Of a stretch of DNA of 64,000 nt, positions 61,183 through 64,000 are shown in pieces (the first letter of the stretch is position 1; each line of letters starts with the position of its first letter). The notes beneath the pieces are model-generated. The model saw only the letters and a program-made list of their open reading frames with translations, searched no databases and was not told the DNA's origin. Source of the stretch: Halichondria panicea. Taxonomy: Eukaryota > Porifera > Demospongiae > Suberitida > Halichondriidae. The DNA lies in NCBI RefSeq assembly GCF_963675165.1, contig NC_087381.1:6914419-6978418 (forward strand), in the 5' to 3' direction. A program made the translations under genes and the position numbers.

Positions 61183-63163
61183 CCGTGTACCTCACTTGCG
61201 CTGCGCACCGAGGCATAATTAATAATTTACCTTTGATTGTTTGTATGAGTGGCTGTCCGGTCGTTGGCATAGCAACTGCCCGCCCCCCTTCCACACTTGT
61301 CACAACCATTGCCGGTAGCAACGGCCATACGGCTGCCGTCAATGTTAGTCTATAACTATCCATGAGTCCAAAGCCGTGTTGATCAGAGTGATGAAACCCA
61401 GCGCCATTAGCCACCCAGTGTGCTCCAGTGACATCCACCGTGAGGGCAGAGTAGATAACAATGGCCTGTACGTCACGCCAGGTCAGACACGGCCTGTGTG
61501 TGTGTGGTGTGTGGAGTGGGCGTGTGTGAGGGCAGAATAGATAACAATGGCCTGTACATCACGCCAGGTCAGACAAGGCCTGTGTGTGTGTGGTGTGTGA
61601 TGTGGGTGTGTGTGAGAGCCGAGTATATAACAATGGCCTGTATATCACGCCAGGTCAGACAAGGCCTGTGTGTGTGGTGTGTGCGTGTGTGAGGGCGGAG
61701 TATAATTATAACAATGGCCTGTATGTCACGCCAGGTCAGACAAGGCCTGTGTGTGTGGTGTGTGGTGTGTGGAGTGGGTGTGTGTGAGGGCGGAATATAT
61801 AACAATGGCCTGTACATCACGCCAGGTCAGTGGGCGTGTGTGTGTGGAGTGGGCGTGTGTGGAGTGGGGAACATAGTTGTATTACTATAGCAGGCCCTCA
61901 CTGGGAGGTGGTGGTGATTGGTACTACATGTATTATATAGTAGGCTAAGAGGCACATTTGTGAATTGTGATAGAGGATTGAAAACGGTCACAACATTCTG
62001 CATGGTCACATGACTGAAATAGGGAATGTACATGTAGTAATCCAGCCCTGGGAGTTATGTGGTCAATTATGGCTTCATTATGTTGTTGACAAGTATGCCA
62101 GGGACTTTTAACTTTAGCTGGTTGAAAGCTTATCAGTTCTAGATGTCAGTGTCAGTGAAGTTATGACAAGTTATGACACCACTCAGAGCCTCACCTGACC
62201 TCCAGCATGAGTGCCACCATCCCTGCTGCTATTGGAGCAGCTGCAGAAGTACCTGAAAACTTATCAGTACAACCTCCGTGATTAGAACCATCTGTGGTTA
62301 CGATGCTACGACGTTGACCGTTACTATAGGTAACGGCGAGCATTGCGGCACAGGGCTCTGCGTAATAGGGCATTCTGTTGAGCTCATCCACAGCACCTGA
62401 GGAGATGGTACATGTCTTCACAATATGTAACTACTACATGCACAGAAGTATTTCAGCACATCATTGGAAAGGTAATTCTGAGAACTATCAATTAGTTTTG
62501 AAATTGGACAATCTGGGATTACAGGCTCTTAAGAAACCAACTGGGCATAACTTTAGGTTGAAACTAAAAATGCTGTAGCTTTACGAGAGGTGGTATCACA
62601 TGACATGCTTACATCGCAATATCTGGGACTGATAAATGCATAAGTACGGTAATAATAATCTATTGAGTAGCTATTAGCTGGTTACCGATGGTCAATGTGT
62701 AGACTGAGTTAGCGTATCCATCGAAGTTGCAGTTGTCGTTCATTGTCCCTCCGTTACCAGAGGCAAACACATACACGCTACCGTAACCATAGCGACCAAG
62801 ATGCGTACCAAGGTGCAATGCCTCCTATAGCAAATAAACACATGTAACATATGATTAATAATCATTATCTGCATATTGTAATTTAAGATATTTTCGTAAT
62901 TATGTTTAATTAGAAAGTATTTATTCCAGTTAGTGCTCACCTGTGCTAGTTTCCCGGGCCCCTCTATGGTGCGGCCGTTATCCTCAGGCCCCCAACTGCA
63001 ACTATACACATGGTTAACATGAGCCTTGTACACAAACGATTGAGCTTCCAAAATATCCGTGACACTTCCATCGAGCATTCGTATCCCGGACACACGGCTA
63101 CCAAATGCCACGCCCACTCCACACACATCATTGTTGGCTACTGCCGCTATTAGTCCAGCACAT
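58167..63163 (-). CDS. Furin/PCSK-type proprotein convertase, 3' part; gene runs off the right edge
   Basis: Exons in window: 63163-62941, 62824-62686, 62396-62195, 61493-61231, 59986-59796, 59670-59580, 59522-59423, 59147-59030, 58622-58167. Phases agree (the 5' border of 59986 is the least sure). The subtilisin-like domain shows [35 protein letters not shown], the oxyanion Asn in ASGNGG, and the catalytic Ser in SGTSAAAP. Then come [10 protein letters not shown], the P domain ([51 protein letters not shown]), a membrane helix ([20 protein letters not shown]) and a tail of about 125 residues rich in Asn, Asp and Thr. The catalytic Asp and His exons are right of the window. These enzymes cleave precursors after paired basic residues in the secretory pathway; the membrane anchor fits a furin-like Golgi enzyme. 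Confidence 0.9.
58625..58835. repeat. (GT)n microsatellite
   Basis: GT-rich run starting three bases beyond the last convertase exon. On the minus strand it is the CA-rich tract that ends in that exon's acceptor (cacacag). Confidence 0.9.
60029..60667. mobile_element. hAT-like MITE in the convertase P-domain intron
   Basis: A 639-bp element with 33-bp perfect terminal inverted repeats (beginning CAAGGGCGTATGAAGAGAAG) and a 7-bp flanking duplication ATACAAC on each side (22-28 before, 68-74 after, in the 60000s and 60600s). No transposase. It starts only 43 bp from the P-domain exon acceptor. Confidence 0.9.
61070..61183. repeat. (CACG)n/(CA)n microsatellite
   Basis: ACGC tetranucleotide repeats grading into pure CA, in the convertase intron next to exon 61493-61231. 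Confidence 0.9.
61450..61845 (-). repeat. Minisatellite of a convertase 3' splice site plus exon start
   Basis: Five tandem units of about 80-90 bp. Each contains, on the minus strand, a CA-rich tract, an acceptor (cacacag) and the first codons of the exon (coding CLTWRD[VI]QAIVI). The unit nearest 61493 is the real exon; the four to its right are partial decoy exons with intact AG. Confidence 0.85.
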
Positions 63164-63427
63164 CTGTATGAGGGGGGGAGTCAAAGTTTAATGGCTTTGT
63201 TGACATACTAACTTTATTGGTTTCGACATAATGAAAGCATTCCCTGGCAGAGTGTGGGCACGTTCACTACACAAGTTAGGGACAATGGGGGCCAGAAATA
63301 AATCACTGATTCTATAAGTAGACCTAACTTTTTTGGGGAAATCGGATGTTCACAACACAAGTTATATAGCTCACGCTTTTTTTTTCGAAAATGGACAATT
63401 TGGGCTGACCTAAGCACCATAATTATT

Positions 63428-64000
63428 GTGTGTGTACCTAGTGCCGGGGTGTGTGTGTGTGTGTGTGTACCTAGTGCCGGGGTGTGTGTGTGTGTGTGTG
63501 TACCTAGTGCCGGGGTGTGTGTGTGTGTGTGTGTGTACCTAGTGCCGGGGTGTGTGTGTGTGTGTGTGTACCTAGTGCCGGGGTGTGTGTGTGTGTACCT
63601 AGTGCCGGGGTGTGTGTGTGTGTGTGTGTGTGTACCTAGTGCCGGGGTGTGTGTGTGTGTGTGTGCCTAGTGCCGTGGGTGTGTGTGTGTGTGTGTACCT
63701 AGTGCCGGGGTGTGTGTGTGTGTGTGTGTACCTAGTGCCGGGGTGTGTGTGTGTGTGTGTGTACCTAGTGCCGGGGTGTGTGTGTGTGTGTGTGTACCTA
63801 GTGCCGGGGTGTGTGTGTGTGTGTGTGTGTACCTAGTGCCGGGGTGTGTGTGTGTGTGTGTGTACCTAGTGCCGGGGTGTGTGTGTGTGTGTGTACCTAG
63901 TGCCGGGGTGTGTGTGTGTGTGTGTGTGTGTACCTAGTGCCGGGGTGTGTGTGTGTGTGTGTGCCTAGTGCCGTGGGTGTGTGTGTGTGTGTGTACCTAG
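63428..64000 (-). repeat. Minisatellite of a 5' splice site, at least 17 units, open at right edge
   Basis: Seventeen complete and one cut unit of 26-38 bp. On the minus strand each reads CA-rich DNA, then CCCCGGCACTAG followed by GTACAC. 'GGCACTAG|GT' fits the end of the convertase exon coding the catalytic HGT-R motif, and ends in the phase 2 needed by exon 63163. Units 8 and 17 differ (CCCACGGCACTAG|GC), nine units apart. Confidence 0.9.

Noticed and set aside
63428-63937. Plus-strand ORFs of Cys-Val-Pro-Ser-Ala-Gly repeats
   Set aside because: They are translations of the GT-rich donor minisatellite; they lack a plausible start context, splice partners or any family likeness.
1-64000. 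tRNA, rRNA or bacterial-type operon features
   Set aside because: None recognised; all genes are intron-containing eukaryotic genes.

Overview
The window is animal nuclear DNA. Genes are split by short GT-AG introns (often 50-500 bp), polypyrimidine/CA-rich tracts precede acceptors, and every recognisable product is metazoan: Smad4, talin, a mitochondrial carrier, a voltage-gated calcium channel beta subunit, a furin-like proprotein convertase, an Ig/FN3 receptor and two ankyrin-Roc-COR-Death proteins. The compact layout, the ANK-ROCO-Death family and the Src-SH2-like receptor tail suggest an early-branching animal, most likely a sponge. That is inference; no species can be named from the sequence.

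Layout. 1-1303 (-): 5' part of Smad4 (Gly/Met/Pro-rich N-terminus plus start of MH1). 2076-3297 (+): 282-aa mitochondrial carrier. 3784-21317 (+): complete talin, 44 coding exons with continuous reading frame, 2529 aa. 21822-26723 (-): an unrecognised membrane protein with signal peptide, Cys-rich ectodomain, hydrophobic segments, and two independent internal tandem duplications. 26956-29232 (+): an Ig/FN3 receptor with a phosphotyrosine-type tail, divergent from the previous gene across a 232-bp hairpin-rich promoter. 29894-32059 (+): a compact calcium channel beta subunit. 32388-43170 and 45349-54176 (-): two tandem ANK-Death-ANK-Roc-COR-Death paralogues, A and B. 54.2-58.1 kb: degenerate duplicate flanks and MITEs. 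58167-63163 and beyond the right edge (-): furin/PCSK-type convertase.

How it works together. Talin, the Ig/FN3 receptor and perhaps the unknown membrane protein are adhesion or signalling components. Smad4 and the convertase (which matures TGF-beta-type ligands in other animals) are in the same broad pathway, but adjacency here is not evidence of co-regulation. The two ROCO-Death genes are a local tandem family; the duplication also carried a broken copy of the convertase last exon to 44.6-44.9 kb.

The most unusual signal is structural. Minisatellites repeatedly arise on top of splice sites: 3' splice sites of several talin introns, the 3' splice site plus first codons of a convertase exon, and the 5' splice site of the convertase exon that should carry the catalytic histidine (17 full units). 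Related to this is a four-fold tandem duplication of a whole 54-nt exon in the unknown membrane gene. Several TIR/MITE elements, a 1.08-kb foldback element, a BEL/Pao gag relic and a telomere-like minisatellite complete the window. Exon coordinates were derived by reading splice sites and checking phase by hand; no alignment was run.
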